Below are positions 39,084 through 48,092 of a stretch of DNA of 64,000 nucleotides, piece by piece. Origin of the DNA: GWE2-51-13 sp942492825 (lineage in GTDB: Bacteria > Bacillota_I > Bacilli_A > Erysipelotrichales > Erysipelotrichaceae); the NCBI GenBank assembly GCA_942492825.1, contig OW818635.1, positions 496,001-560,000 of the forward strand, read 5' to 3'. The notes beneath the pieces are model-generated. The model ran no database searches. It was not told where the DNA came from and saw only the letters and a program-made list of their open reading frames with translations. A program made the translations under genes and the position numbers. How positions within the stretch are numbered: position 1 is the first letter of the stretch; every line of letters begins with the position of its first letter.

Positions 39084-40277
39084 CTAGAACAGATCGTCAT
39101 TTTCCGCTTGCGGAGTGACGATTAACGTTTGAATGTTGGCAATCGCGGTTTCGATCATCGGTTGAAAATCGAAGCGTGCTTCTTCTTTCTCGACGAAGTG
39201 TGTACGCGGTTTGGTGGAAGGATTGGTAACACCGAAAACCGTGCAACAATCTTCATACGGTAAAATCGATGTTTCGTAGGTACCGATCTTGATTGCTTGG
39301 TCGATGATTTCCAACTTATCGAAGGTAATCAGAGGACGTAAGACCAGCATCTCGATCGCATCGTTGATGACCTGCATGCTTTGAAGGGTCTGACTGGCGA
39401 CTTGACCCAAACTATCCCCGCAAACCAACGCTAATGAACGGCGGTTGTGTGCGACGGACTCTGCGATCCGATACATCATACGACGCATCAGCGTCACGGC
39501 GTATTGGGTATCGCAGTGTTTATAGATTTCCATCTGGATCTCGGTGAACGGAACGATGTGAACTGTAACTCTTCCTTGGTGGGTACACAACAGTTGCGCG
39601 AGTTTAAGGACTTTGTCTTTCGCTTGGTCGGATGTATACGGAGGCGCGGCGAAATGGATGGCTTCGATTTCGACCCCGCGTTTCATCGTTTGATATCCTG
39701 CGACCGGTGAATCGATCCCGCCTGAAAGCATAAGCAACGCTTTTCCGCCGATCCCGACCGGATAACCTCCGGCGCCTTTGAACGTTTTCACAGTCAAGTA
39801 AGCGGTATTTTCTTGTACTTCGACCCGCACCAACAAATCGGGATGGTGGACATCCACGACATGGTCGGTCTGCGTGACGATAGCATGTCCAATTTCGGCG
39901 CTGATTTGCGTGGACATCATCGGGTAGGTTTTGACTTGTCGACGAGACTCGACTTTAAAGCGTGTCAAAGGGACTTCTTTCATCAGTTCGACGGCGGCTT
40001 CACAGAGATTTTCGATCGCGTTTTCACACTTGACCGCCACTGAATAGGAGGCGATCCCGAAGACGTCTTTTAACTCTTCGCATACCGCGTTTTCATCTTC
40101 GTCATGCAAAGCGATGTAAATCCGGTTATAATCGTAACTTACTTTTAGAGCCGGAAATGCGTGAAGACGCTGACGAATCCGTTCGATCAATTTCGCGACG
40201 AAAATTTTGCGGTTCTTACCTTTGGTGGAAAGTTCGCCATAGCGGACTAAAATGTATTCGGCTTTATAATTTACCAT
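39084..40277 (-). CDS. thiI: tRNA 4-thiouridine synthase ThiI
   Basis: A 397-residue enzyme adding sulfur to U8 of tRNA and to the thiazole of thiamine precursors. N-terminal ferredoxin-like and THUMP domains (about 1-165) are followed by a PP-loop pyrophosphatase M-L-S-G-G-I-D-S-P. No C-terminal rhodanese domain is present, as in Bacillus, where a dedicated cysteine desulfurase hands over sulfur; such a gene overlaps this one by 14 bases. I chose the ATG at 40275-40277 because a GAAGGGA site precedes it and it gives the family start. Confidence 0.95.
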   Translation of the reverse strand: MVNYKAEYILVRYGELSTKGKNRKIFVAKLIERIRQRLHAFPALKVSYDYNRIYIALHDEDENAVCEELKDVFGIASYSVAVKCENAIENLCEAAVELMKEVPLTRFKVESRRQVKTYPMMSTQISAEIGHAIVTQTDHVVDVHHPDLLVRVEVQENTAYLTVKTFKGAGGYPVGIGGKALLMLSGGIDSPVAGYQTMKRGVEIEAIHFAAPPYTSDQAKDKVLKLAQLLCTHQGRVTVHIVPFTEIQMEIYKHCDTQYAVTLMRRMMYRIAESVAHNRRSLALVCGDSLGQVASQTLQSMQVINDAIEMLVLRPLITFDKLEIIDQAIKIGTYETSILPYEDCCTVFGVTNPSTKPRTHFVEKEEARFDFQPMIETAIANIQTLIVTPQAENDDLF

Positions 40278-41412
40278 ACGTTTGGATCCCTTCTTTGAGT
40301 ACTGAAACAAAGCGGTCGATTTCATCGACGGTATTGGATGCACCTAGCCCGATACGTAGACTACCAGTTAACCTTGGACCGGTCAACCCTAGCGCTGCTA
40401 ACGTATGGGAATATTGACGGGTCTTGGTGGAACAGGTGCTTTGGGCGGAAAGAAAGATCTTTTGCGCGTTGAGCCAATTCATCATGACTTCGGAAGGCAC
40501 GGTCAAACAGGAGATATTGAGTATAAACGAGCTGCAAGCTTCGCTTGGACTGTTTATGACGATTGATTCGATGCTTGATAGCTTTTGGATCAGACGTTGC
40601 TTCAACATCTCGCAATGCTTCTGATGGTCGGCTTGTCCTTCAAGAGCAAGTCGCAGTGTTTTTGCGAAAAGGATATTGGCAAGCGCATTGGGTGTTCCGC
40701 CGCGCATTCCGTTTTCCTGTTGTCCGCCGGAAATATAGGCGACGTAGGAAATGTTCTTGCGTAATATTTGCACGCCGCTGCCTTTGAGTCCGTTGATTTT
40801 ATGGGCCGAAAAACTGGCGGCATCGATGTTCTCCAAGGACAGAGGAATCTTCCCCAAGGCTTGGACGCAATCCGCATGGAAAGTTGCGCGCGAGTTTTGT
40901 TTGACGACTTTCGCATACTCCGATATCGGCAGTATCGTACCGATTTCGTTATTGACCGCCATGATCGAAACTAAAATCGTATCCGGACGAAGAGCATCTT
41001 TAAGATCTTCGACGCGTACGCGTCCGTTGGTGTCTACTGGTAAGTAGGTCACTTCGCATCCTAGTTGTGTTTCAAGCCATTCAAACGAACCATACACCGA
41101 AGCATGTTCGATCGGTGAAGTGATCACATGTTTCCCTTTATGGAGGTTGGCCATGGCAATACCTTTGATAATCGCGTTATTGGCTTCGGTGGCCCCGGAG
41201 GTGAAAACGACTTCTTCGGCCGAAACACCAAAAGCAGCCGCTATTGCCGAGCGGCTGCGCTGCATGAGTTGTTGGATTTTGGTCCCTGCGCTATGAAGCG
41301 CATCACTGTTGGCGTAGTGGATCGGCAGCAGTTCCTCCATCGCGCGAATGATTTCCGGATGGACCGGGGTACTGCTGACATGGTCTAGATAGATCTCTTC
41401 AATGGGTTGCAC
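40264..41412 (-). CDS. Cysteine desulfurase (NifZ/IscS-like, ThiI partner)
   Basis: A 382-residue PLP enzyme taking sulfur from cysteine. PLP-binding Lys is in F-S-A-H-K-I-N-G, the His stacking on PLP in P-I-E-H-A-S-V, and the active Cys in A-Q-S-T-C-S-T-K. The start Y-L-D-H-V-S-S-T-P differs slightly from the usual Y-L-D-N-A-A-T-T-P. Its place between ezrA and thiI is that of Bacillus nifZ, the desulfurase dedicated to ThiI. No IscU/SufU scaffold is adjacent, which supports a tRNA thiolation role over Fe-S assembly. Confidence 0.93.
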   Translation of the reverse strand: MQPIEEIYLDHVSSTPVHPEIIRAMEELLPIHYANSDALHSAGTKIQQLMQRSRSAIAAAFGVSAEEVVFTSGATEANNAIIKGIAMANLHKGKHVITSPIEHASVYGSFEWLETQLGCEVTYLPVDTNGRVRVEDLKDALRPDTILVSIMAVNNEIGTILPISEYAKVVKQNSRATFHADCVQALGKIPLSLENIDAASFSAHKINGLKGSGVQILRKNISYVAYISGGQQENGMRGGTPNALANILFAKTLRLALEGQADHQKHCEMLKQRLIQKLSSIESIVINSPSEACSSFILNISCLTVPSEVMMNWLNAQKIFLSAQSTCSTKTRQYSHTLAALGLTGPRLTGSLRIGLGASNTVDEIDRFVSVLKEGIQTYGKL

Positions 41413-43138
41413 TCTTCGAATTCTCCTTAATCAATTTTTCATACGAAATCGGATGAACCTTCTCGATCGCGCCGATCGCCACTTTGATGGCTTCGGTATA
41501 GTCCCCGTTATGGAACAAGAGTTCCGAGCGCGATAACTGATCATCGATTTCCGAATTGGACGAACGGTATTTATTCCCGAACACGATTGCGTTTTCGACC
41601 ATTTCGACGGTCCCCACGATGTTGTTGACGTTGTTATAGAGTTTGTAGATCGTATCGATCGCATCCGTCACGGTCGCGTTCAACAGATTCACGTTCAACG
41701 GATTCTCGTCCAACAGTTTTTCGATGCTATGGACATATTGATACGATTTGGTCATATCTTCCTGATACGCATCGGAAATGCTCGGTAAGTGGTGTTTACG
41801 GATCTTGACTTGGATCTCGTTCATAATGATGTGCAGCTTCAACAGTTGCTTCTTCGCACGTTCCTCGTCACTGCGTGCCCCGTTGACTCGGTTCATCGCA
41901 TTCTGAAGTTCGCTGCCTAGATTATTGATATCCTGCAAAGTTTCCTTGACGCTGATCAACAAGGTCGATGCGGGAATCGTATGTTCTTCGCTCAGTTTAC
42001 GTAAACGTTGGACATTTTCGTCCACTGCCAACAACTTCCCTTCGCTGACTTTCAAGACATCCTTCAAATCTTCCCATCCGAAACGAATCGCGACTTTTTG
42101 GAAAGTAAGTTTCAAGTTCTGATATAATTCGGCGCATTCCTTGACGTTCTTAACGCTGACACGGACAGCCTCGTAAAGTTCCCCATGCGCACGGTCTTCA
42201 CGATCCAAGGAGGAAGTAAGTTGTTCTAAGCGTTTGCGATTGTCGTTCAAATGGACTTCCACTTGTTCGACGACACCGCGGCGTAGATTAATGATATCTT
42301 CCTTTAACGTATCGGATACCATTTCAAGATTCTTCGGTATTTCAAGGTGCTGGAGGAAAACCCCTTTTTGCTTTAGCTGGCTGTAAAGCTGGGAAATCTC
42401 ATCCATCTGTTTCGGCAGAACGCCCTTCGCCAGCGTTACCAACTCCGGGAGTCTACGTACCAATCCCTCAGTCTCGAGGAGCTGTTCGTTGATCTCTTCC
42501 ATTTTTTCTTTGGCTTTAGCGAACTCTGAAGCGTACATCCATTCTTCGAACATCGAGAAGCCCTTCTCGATCTCGGCGACACGCTGATCCAAGGTTTCGA
42601 TGCATAAGGTCAATTGAGAGGACTTTTCGCTATATTCATTCTTCAACGACCGGAAAGCATCTTTCAGGTCGGTGATTTTGGAACGTTGTTGCGTCTCTTC
42701 TTCCAAGACACCATCCAAATCCTTCTCCAACAAGCCGACCGTGGCTTGCGTCCGCTCGATCATGCCATCCAAATCTCCGAGGGTCAGCTTCGCGGCTTTC
42801 AATTTTCCCATCAATATCGAATCTTCAGTCTCGGCCAATAGATTGGCAATCTGTTTCAATTCGACCTGCGTCCCTTCAAAACCTTTTTTCGCGGTATCCA
42901 CCGTCGCTGCGACATCCGAGTTGACACGTGCCAAAGCGACCGCTTTATTCAGTTTAAATGGCAAAGGTACGCTGCGTACGGTATTGTAACGGATCTCAAG
43001 ATCCTTTAAACGTCGTTTCAGATTTGACTTACGGGCTCTGCGTACGATCAAAAATAACAGGGCGATCGCGAAGAGTCCGCCGATGACATATACGGTGTAG
43101 ATTTGCGATAGAAAATCCAGGATGACTTGCATGTCCAT
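41399..43138 (-). CDS. ezrA: Septation ring regulator EzrA
   Basis: A 579-residue protein with one N-terminal membrane helix (about 16-33) and a long cytoplasmic coiled-coil body, the layout and length of EzrA, which in Gram-positives binds FtsZ and limits extra Z-rings while linking division to wall synthesis. Order ezrA-nifZ-thiI near rpsD is the Bacillus one and supports the name more than sequence motifs do. Its presence argues for walled cells with a Firmicutes divisome. Overlaps the desulfurase gene by 14 bases. Confidence 0.9.
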   Translation of the reverse strand: MDMQVILDFLSQIYTVYVIGGLFAIALLFLIVRRARKSNLKRRLKDLEIRYNTVRSVPLPFKLNKAVALARVNSDVAATVDTAKKGFEGTQVELKQIANLLAETEDSILMGKLKAAKLTLGDLDGMIERTQATVGLLEKDLDGVLEEETQQRSKITDLKDAFRSLKNEYSEKSSQLTLCIETLDQRVAEIEKGFSMFEEWMYASEFAKAKEKMEEINEQLLETEGLVRRLPELVTLAKGVLPKQMDEISQLYSQLKQKGVFLQHLEIPKNLEMVSDTLKEDIINLRRGVVEQVEVHLNDNRKRLEQLTSSLDREDRAHGELYEAVRVSVKNVKECAELYQNLKLTFQKVAIRFGWEDLKDVLKVSEGKLLAVDENVQRLRKLSEEHTIPASTLLISVKETLQDINNLGSELQNAMNRVNGARSDEERAKKQLLKLHIIMNEIQVKIRKHHLPSISDAYQEDMTKSYQYVHSIEKLLDENPLNVNLLNATVTDAIDTIYKLYNNVNNIVGTVEMVENAIVFGNKYRSSNSEIDDQLSRSELLFHNGDYTEAIKVAIGAIEKVHPISYEKLIKENSKSATH

Positions 43139-43160
43139 ACTTGACCACCTCGTTGTTGTT

Positions 43161-43169
43161 ATTGTACCA
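43161..43169 (-). promoter_or_regulatory. Extended -10 promoter of ezrA-nifZ-thiI
   Basis: Minus strand TGG-TACAAT, a TGn-extended -10, 23-30 bases before the ezrA ATG; no good -35 at 17 bases. A small AAAAC-GT-GTTTT inverted repeat lies directly upstream. Confidence 0.55.
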
Positions 43170-43224
43170 TAAAACGTGTTTTGTTGCTTTTTTTTCCGAG
43201 GTTATGTGCTTTGTTCGTGCAAAA

Positions 43225-43253
43225 TTGACAAACCGCGTTTTCTCTGATAAACT
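43225..43253 (+). promoter_or_regulatory. Promoter of rpsD
   Basis: -35 TTGACA (43225-43230), 17-base spacer, -10 TAAACT (43248-43253), giving a leader of about 160 bases before rpsD. Confidence 0.82.
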
Positions 43254-43259
43254 TGTCTA

Positions 43260-43400
43260 GCATCAAAAAAGGCAGCTCGTAAGGTCATGCAACGGGCGTC
43301 ATCCACGATATCGGAGTAGAGTAACTTTGCTGCAAAAAGCGAAATACGTAGGATGACACAAGGTATGAAGACTTACGCCTGTAGTTTTGAGCCAGAAAAC
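43260..43400 (+). ncRNA. rpsD 5' leader, candidate S4 leader
   Basis: The leader folds on itself: GCAGC (43272-43276) pairs with GCTGC (43329-43333), and GTCATCC (43298-43304) pairs with GGATGAC (43351-43357). The second pairing crosses the first, so a pseudoknot is possible. S4 represses its own gene through a structured leader in Bacillus; this is the expected place. Confidence 0.6.
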
Positions 43401-43418
43401 ACAAGGAGGATTTATTCT

Positions 43419-44021
43419 ATGGCACGCATTAACGGACCTGTTTGGAAGGTTGCCCGCCGCTTGGAGTTCTCGGTTTTAGAAACCGGTGAAGAACTAAAGC
43501 GTCGTCAATCTGCTCCCGGTCAACACGGCGCAAACCGTCGTGCGAAGTTGTCCAACTATGGTCAACAGCTTCGCGAAAAGCAACGTATCCGCTTCATGTA
43601 TGGCGTCAACGAACGTCAATTCTACAACACCTTCCTGAAAGCATCCAAGATGAAAGGCGTTACCGGTCACAACTTCCTGTTCTTGCTTGAATCCCGCTTA
43701 GACAATGTCGTCTATCGCATGGGACTTGGCAGAACGCGTAGAGCCGCCCGCCAGTTGGTCAACCATGGCCATATCTTGGTCAACGGAAGAAAAGTCGACA
43801 TCCCTTCGTTCATCGTAGCGCCGGGTTCGGTCGTCGAAGTCAAGGAAACGTCCCGCAACATGCCGTCGATCGCCGACGCGTTGGATGTAACGTTGAACTT
43901 GCCGAACTTCATCACCTTCGATAAAGAAGCCAAGAAAGGCGTCTATGTCCGTTTGCCGGAACGCAACGAACTCAACGCCGAACTCAACGAAGCTTTGGTC
44001 GTCGAATATTACAACCGCTAA
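43419..44021 (+). CDS. rpsD: Ribosomal protein S4
   Basis: A 200-residue primary 30S-binding protein and translational autoregulator. It has M-A-R-I-N-G-P-V-W-K-V-A-R-R at the start and the S4 RNA-binding fold (L-D-N-V-V-Y-R-M-G-L-G-R-T-R-R-A-A-R-Q-L). The ATG at 43419 follows AAGGAGGAT; an open in-frame extension upstream is leader RNA. No zinc-binding cysteines occur, so this is the Cys-free form. Monocistronic, with its own terminator. Confidence 0.98.
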   Translation: MARINGPVWKVARRLEFSVLETGEELKRRQSAPGQHGANRRAKLSNYGQQLREKQRIRFMYGVNERQFYNTFLKASKMKGVTGHNFLFLLESRLDNVVYRMGLGRTRRAARQLVNHGHILVNGRKVDIPSFIVAPGSVVEVKETSRNMPSIADALDVTLNLPNFITFDKEAKKGVYVRLPERNELNAELNEALVVEYYNR

Positions 44022-44037
44022 TCATTAAGAATCAAAC

Positions 44038-44065
44038 AAAAGCCTGCGAATCATCGCAGGCTTTT
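44038..44065. terminator. Bidirectional terminator between rpsD and the ABC importer
   Basis: AAAAGCCTGCGA-ATCA-TCGCAGGCTTTT. Perfect 12-base stem with A- and T-tracts at its ends, serving both convergent transcripts. Confidence 0.9.
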
Positions 44066-44089
44066 ACTTGTTTATAGACGAGTGAAGAA

Positions 44090-45739
44090 CTACAGGGTAA
44101 TCTCGTTGGACTTCGAGAACTTCATATAAAGCAATAACGACACGGTCGTCAACGCGGAAAGAACCGTCGCCAACGCCGCCGCATACCCGTAATTACCGCG
44201 GGATACGAAGGAATAGATCGATAATGTTAATGTGATCGTCTTCGAATTGTAGAGGATGATCGCCGTCGCCAATTCGGTGATGATCGTGACCCAACTGAGA
44301 ATCGCACCTGCGATGATGCCGCTTGACATCATCGGTACTGTGATCCGAAAGAACGTTTTCATTTTCGAAGCGCCTAAACTGATGGAAGCTTCTTCGATGG
44401 TGATCGGAATCTGTTGTAAGATTGCGACCGAGGAGCGGATGGTATACGGAATCCTTCGGATAACCAACGCGATGACCATGATCATGACCGTACCGGTCAA
44501 GACCAGCGGCTTACGGTTAAACGCCATGACAAGCCCGATCCCGACGACCGAACCCGGAATGATGTACGGGACCATTGATAAGGTGTCGATGATGTTGTTT
44601 GCGACGCTCTGTCTACGGACGACCAGATAAGCGATGAAGATCGCCAAGATGATCGTAATGGCCAAAGCCAATAACCCGATGTAGATGGTATTGGGAATCG
44701 CGCGTTTCATACGATTTAGTGCGAAGATATAACTATCCAACGAGAATCCCGGAGCGAATAGTTTTCCGGAAGTGTTTTGGAAGGATTGGTATACAATTAA
44801 GATCTGAGGCAAGAAGGATAACAATACCACCGCATACGAGTAAATGTGAATGAAGATATTGAAAATACCCTTCGCTTTTTTGCGTTCGATCGTATTCAGC
44901 GAGTTCATCGTAAACTTGAAGCGATCCGATAAGAACTTCTGACTGAGAAAGATCAACGTGGTGATAAGGATCGCGATGACGCTGATGGTCGCCGCAAAGT
45001 TATAATTTCGTCCGACTTCACCCATGAACTGATTGTAGATTTCGACCGGAAAGACCCGATACCCTTCCCCGATCAGCAACGGTGTTCCGAAGTCGGCGAA
45101 GGCACGCATGAAGACAAGTAAGCCGGCGGCAAAGATCGTCGGCATCGTCAACGGGATGATGATCTTGAAGAACCGTTTGATCCCGGTGACACCCATGTTC
45201 GCCGAGGCTTCCAAAAGCGAATTATCGACTTTCTTCAATGCTCCGGAGATGTAAAGGAAGACCAACGGAAACAATTGCAAGGTCAATACCAACAGGATTC
45301 CGTTGAATCCATAAATGTTCGGCATGACGATCCCAAAGGTGCTTTTCACAAACGTGGTGATGATCCCTGCTCGACCCAAAAGTTGAATCCAGGCATAAGC
45401 TCCGATAAAGGGTGCCGACATGGAACTTAAGATGATCAATACTTGCAGGAATCCCTTCCCTTTGATTTCGAACATGTTATAAAAATAAGCCAGGATATAT
45501 CCGATGATCAACGTCAAGATGGTGGTCCAAATCGTGACTTTGAAACTGTTGATCAAAGTTTCCAGATAATAGCTTTCGCTAAAGAATTTGTGGAACCATT
45601 CAAACGAGAATCCGCCGTTCGCGCCTGTAAAAGCGCTATTGAGGATCATGTATAAAGGGTAAAGCAAAAAGAGTATGTATAAAACCATGATCGAAACGGA
45701 CATGAAACTCCAAACATCGACGACGCGTTTCTTTTTCAT
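44090..45739 (-). CDS. ABC importer permease, fused double-domain (FbpB/ThiP-like)
   Basis: A 549-residue inner membrane protein with about twelve hydrophobic segments and two transport domains in one chain. Each half carries the coupling-helix EAA motif: L-E-A-S-A-N-M-G-V-T-G-I-K-R-F in the first and I-E-E-A-S-I-S-L-G-A-S-K-M-K in the second. This fused form is typical of iron(III), thiamine, phosphonate and sugar-phosphate importers. It is last in the operon binding protein-ATPase-permease, one base after the ATPase. Confidence 0.94.
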   Translation of the reverse strand: MKKKRVVDVWSFMSVSIMVLYILFLLYPLYMILNSAFTGANGGFSFEWFHKFFSESYYLETLINSFKVTIWTTILTLIIGYILAYFYNMFEIKGKGFLQVLIILSSMSAPFIGAYAWIQLLGRAGIITTFVKSTFGIVMPNIYGFNGILLVLTLQLFPLVFLYISGALKKVDNSLLEASANMGVTGIKRFFKIIIPLTMPTIFAAGLLVFMRAFADFGTPLLIGEGYRVFPVEIYNQFMGEVGRNYNFAATISVIAILITTLIFLSQKFLSDRFKFTMNSLNTIERKKAKGIFNIFIHIYSYAVVLLSFLPQILIVYQSFQNTSGKLFAPGFSLDSYIFALNRMKRAIPNTIYIGLLALAITIILAIFIAYLVVRRQSVANNIIDTLSMVPYIIPGSVVGIGLVMAFNRKPLVLTGTVMIMVIALVIRRIPYTIRSSVAILQQIPITIEEASISLGASKMKTFFRITVPMMSSGIIAGAILSWVTIITELATAIILYNSKTITLTLSIYSFVSRGNYGYAAALATVLSALTTVSLLLYMKFSKSNEITL

Positions 45740-45740
45740 G

Positions 45741-46859
45741 TTATACCTCCGATAAGATTAAATGATCGTTGTTTACACCCTTTAAGATGTTTCTGCTTCC
45801 ATCTTCCGTGAATACGTTGATTTTCTCGGCTTTGATCGTTAGATAGATTTCAGTTTTAGGCGGAATGATGCTATCGATGCGCGATTCCTGTACGATCTCG
45901 GCTTCTTTACCGGATTCGAAACGAACTTGGTAATGCGTGTTGATTCCCAAAAATACGCTATCCTCGATCAGCGCTCGGATTCCTTCATCGTTTGTGATAA
46001 CGAACTCTTCGGGACGGATCGATACGATTACCTTTTGATTCTGCTTCTGGTTCTCGACGATGTTGTCCATGCGGACACGATACCCGTTTTCAAACACGAT
46101 CCATGCGGTATTTTCTTCGATCAACAATTGCGCATCCAAAAGGTTCGTTCTTCCGATAAACGAAGAAACGAAAAGATTGGCCGGACGTTGGTAAATGTCT
46201 TTCGGTGTCCCGATATGTTGGATGAATCCATCCTTCATGATCGCGATGCGATCACTGACCGCCATCGCTTCTTCTTGGTCATGGGTAACATAAACGGTCG
46301 TGATTCCGACATTGTGTTGGATGCTCTTGATGACCGTACGCATATCGACACGCAATTTCGCGTCAAGATTGCTTAAGGGTTCATCCATCAAAAGGACATC
46401 CGGTTGAATGACCAGCGCACGTGCCAGAGCGACACGCTGTTGCTGACCACCCGAAAGTTTCTCCGGCATGCGGTCTTTGAATTGTTCGATCTGCATCAAT
46501 TTTAGAAACTTGTCGGTTTCCATTTCGATGAATTCTTTTGTGTTCTTACGATTTTTTAATCCGAAAGCAACATTCTTCTTTACCGTCAAATGCGGAAAAA
46601 TCGCATAGTTCTGAAAAACCATCCCGATGTTCCGCTTTGCGGGATCCAAATCATTGATCCGCTTGTCACTAAAGTAGAAATCACCGCCTTCGATGGTATT
46701 GAACCCGGCGATCATGCGTAATAAGGTCGTCTTCCCGCATCCAGATGGACCAAGGAGGGTAAAAAATTCACCCTCCTTGATGTCCAACGATAGATCCGAG
46801 ATGATGGTGTTGTTTCCGTAACGCTTAACCGCATTCCGGATTTTGATGTTCACACTCAT
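45741..46859 (-). CDS. ABC importer ATPase (FbpC/PotA-like, with TOBE domain)
   Basis: A 372-residue ATPase. Walker A G-P-S-G-C-G-K-T-T at about 38-46, signature L-S-G-G-Q-Q-Q-R, Walker B L-L-M-D-E-P-L-S-N-L-D and switch His in Y-V-T-H-D. Residues after about 245 form a TOBE-type regulatory domain (V-S-I-R-P-E-E-F). Energises uptake through the permease encoded next. The 37-base gap to the binding-protein gene contains no terminator. Confidence 0.95.
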   Translation of the reverse strand: MSVNIKIRNAVKRYGNNTIISDLSLDIKEGEFFTLLGPSGCGKTTLLRMIAGFNTIEGGDFYFSDKRINDLDPAKRNIGMVFQNYAIFPHLTVKKNVAFGLKNRKNTKEFIEMETDKFLKLMQIEQFKDRMPEKLSGGQQQRVALARALVIQPDVLLMDEPLSNLDAKLRVDMRTVIKSIQHNVGITTVYVTHDQEEAMAVSDRIAIMKDGFIQHIGTPKDIYQRPANLFVSSFIGRTNLLDAQLLIEENTAWIVFENGYRVRMDNIVENQKQNQKVIVSIRPEEFVITNDEGIRALIEDSVFLGINTHYQVRFESGKEAEIVQESRIDSIIPPKTEIYLTIKAEKINVFTEDGSRNILKGVNNDHLILSEV

Positions 46860-46896
46860 GTCTCTTGTCTCCCTGCTTGATTGACGTAAACTTCAG

Positions 46897-47916
46897 TTAG
46901 TTCTTTTCAGCCCAGATTTCCGTCCAGAATCCTTGGTATTCGGTCTTCTTGGAAGCGACGTATTCGATGTCTTCGAAAACCAAGTTGATTTCCGAGAACG
47001 GTTTCATGAATTCGTTGGTTTGTTCGATCGTAGTGTTAACCGGACGATTGGTCAAGCCGGCTATGATGGTCTGACATTCGTCACTGATCAAGAAATCCAT
47101 GAACAATTTTGCGTTGTCGACGTTTGCAGCACCGGCGACGATCGCGGAAGCGGCAGGCAACCATACGGCGCCTTCTTCAGGATAAACGACACGCAGGTTG
47201 GTCGCGCCGTCGGCGATCAACGATACCGAAGGATCTTCATAGGTCAAACCGGCGACATATTCGCCAGCCGCGACGCCTTTGTAGACGGACGACGAGGAAC
47301 CTAAGAGTTTGCCATCGAGTTGAACGACTAAATCTTCAACATAATCCCATGCTTTTTTACTGTCATATCCACCCATGACCAACAAGATATTGGACAATTG
47401 CGCCCAAGCGCTGGAAGATTTGGTCGGGTCGGCGGAAGCGAGTTTGCCTTTTAACTTCGGATCCAATAAATCGGCATAGCCTTTGATGTCCAATCCCAGT
47501 TCGGCTTCCAAGGTCGTGTTGACCAACAGGTTGCTTCCGGAGAGTAGGTAATTGGTGAAGAATCCGGTCTTATTGCGATAACCTTCGGGCAGCTTGTCAT
47601 CGCCTTTCGCGACATATTCCTGGAAAAGATCTTTGTTACTGTTGTAAACTCCGAGGTTCATCCCGCCAAACATGACGTCGGCTTGGGGATTTTCTTTTTC
47701 TGCGACCAATTTCGAAATGACTTCGCCGGTCCCCATCGATTGCAATTCGATTTCGATGTTATACTTGTCACCGAAATACATCAAAATGCCTTCGATTTCC
47801 CCATCCGAGTTCGGGGAGTAAACGACGAGTTTGCCGCCGCCTTTGCTTTGTGAACAGCCAACCAACATGGAAACGAATAGCAGCGAAATAATGAACAGCT
47901 TTGCGATTTTCTTCAT
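46897..47916 (-). CDS. ABC importer substrate-binding lipoprotein (iron or organophosphate type)
   Basis: A 339-residue lipoprotein with signal peptide and lipobox M-L-V-G-C (lipidated Cys about residue 21). It is a family 1 binding protein; the stretch G-S-S-S-S-V-Y-K-G-V-A-A-G-E-Y and G-L-T-Y-E-D-P places it in the FbpA/AfuA/2-aminoethylphosphonate group. It has no adjacent Tyr-Tyr pair, the usual Fe(III) ligand of FbpA, so a phosphorylated sugar or phosphonate is as likely as iron. AAGGAGGA precedes the ATG. Two inverted repeats overlap the promoter region, so it is a regulated operon. Confidence 0.9.
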   Translation of the reverse strand: MKKIAKLFIISLLFVSMLVGCSQSKGGGKLVVYSPNSDGEIEGILMYFGDKYNIEIELQSMGTGEVISKLVAEKENPQADVMFGGMNLGVYNSNKDLFQEYVAKGDDKLPEGYRNKTGFFTNYLLSGSNLLVNTTLEAELGLDIKGYADLLDPKLKGKLASADPTKSSSAWAQLSNILLVMGGYDSKKAWDYVEDLVVQLDGKLLGSSSSVYKGVAAGEYVAGLTYEDPSVSLIADGATNLRVVYPEEGAVWLPAASAIVAGAANVDNAKLFMDFLISDECQTIIAGLTNRPVNTTIEQTNEFMKPFSEINLVFEDIEYVASKKTEYQGFWTEIWAEKN

Positions 47917-47926
47917 GTTCCTCCTT

Positions 47927-47944
47927 AATCGTTTGTAAACGATT
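47927..47944. promoter_or_regulatory. Palindromic operator between promoter and binding-protein gene
   Basis: AATCGTTT-GT-AAACGATT, eight-base perfect arms, immediately upstream of the ribosome binding site and downstream of the -10. Typical size for a LacI/GntR-class dimer; the cognate regulator is unknown. Confidence 0.65.
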
Positions 47945-47954
47945 TCATACTTCT

Positions 47955-47983
47955 ATTTTAGACCAAATTGTGCGATTGCACAA
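47955..47983 (-). promoter_or_regulatory. Promoter of the ABC importer operon
   Basis: Minus strand -35 TTGTGC (47978-47983), 17-base spacer, -10 TAAAAT (47955-47960). Confidence 0.65.
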
Positions 47984-47987
47984 TCGC
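47972..47987. promoter_or_regulatory. Second palindrome overlapping the -35
   Basis: GCGATT-GCAC-AATCGC with six-base perfect arms covers the -35 hexamer. A third weaker repeat, TGTAAA-GTT-TTTACA, lies at 48003-48017. The first two differ in sequence, suggesting two regulators. Confidence 0.55.
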
Positions 47988-48065
47988 AGTGGGGTCGATG
48001 TTTGTAAAGTTTTTACATTTTCATCCATTCATAGTTCTAATTTTTATTCGTAATTATAGTAAACT

Positions 48066-48092
48066 TCATAAGAAAGATCCTTTACAGGATCT
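48066..48092 (-). terminator. Weak terminator after the pseudouridine synthase gene
   Basis: Minus strand AGATCCT-GTAA-AGGATCT then TTCTTAT. The stop codon TAA is in the loop. The T-tract is interrupted. Confidence 0.6.

Noticed and set aside
43353..43418. N-terminal extension of S4
   Set aside because: In frame but it is leader RNA; the family start and the AAGGAGGAT site are at 43401-43421.
46897..47916. Firm naming of the importer as iron(III)-specific
   Set aside because: No adjacent Tyr pair in the binding protein; the family also transports sugar phosphates and phosphonates.
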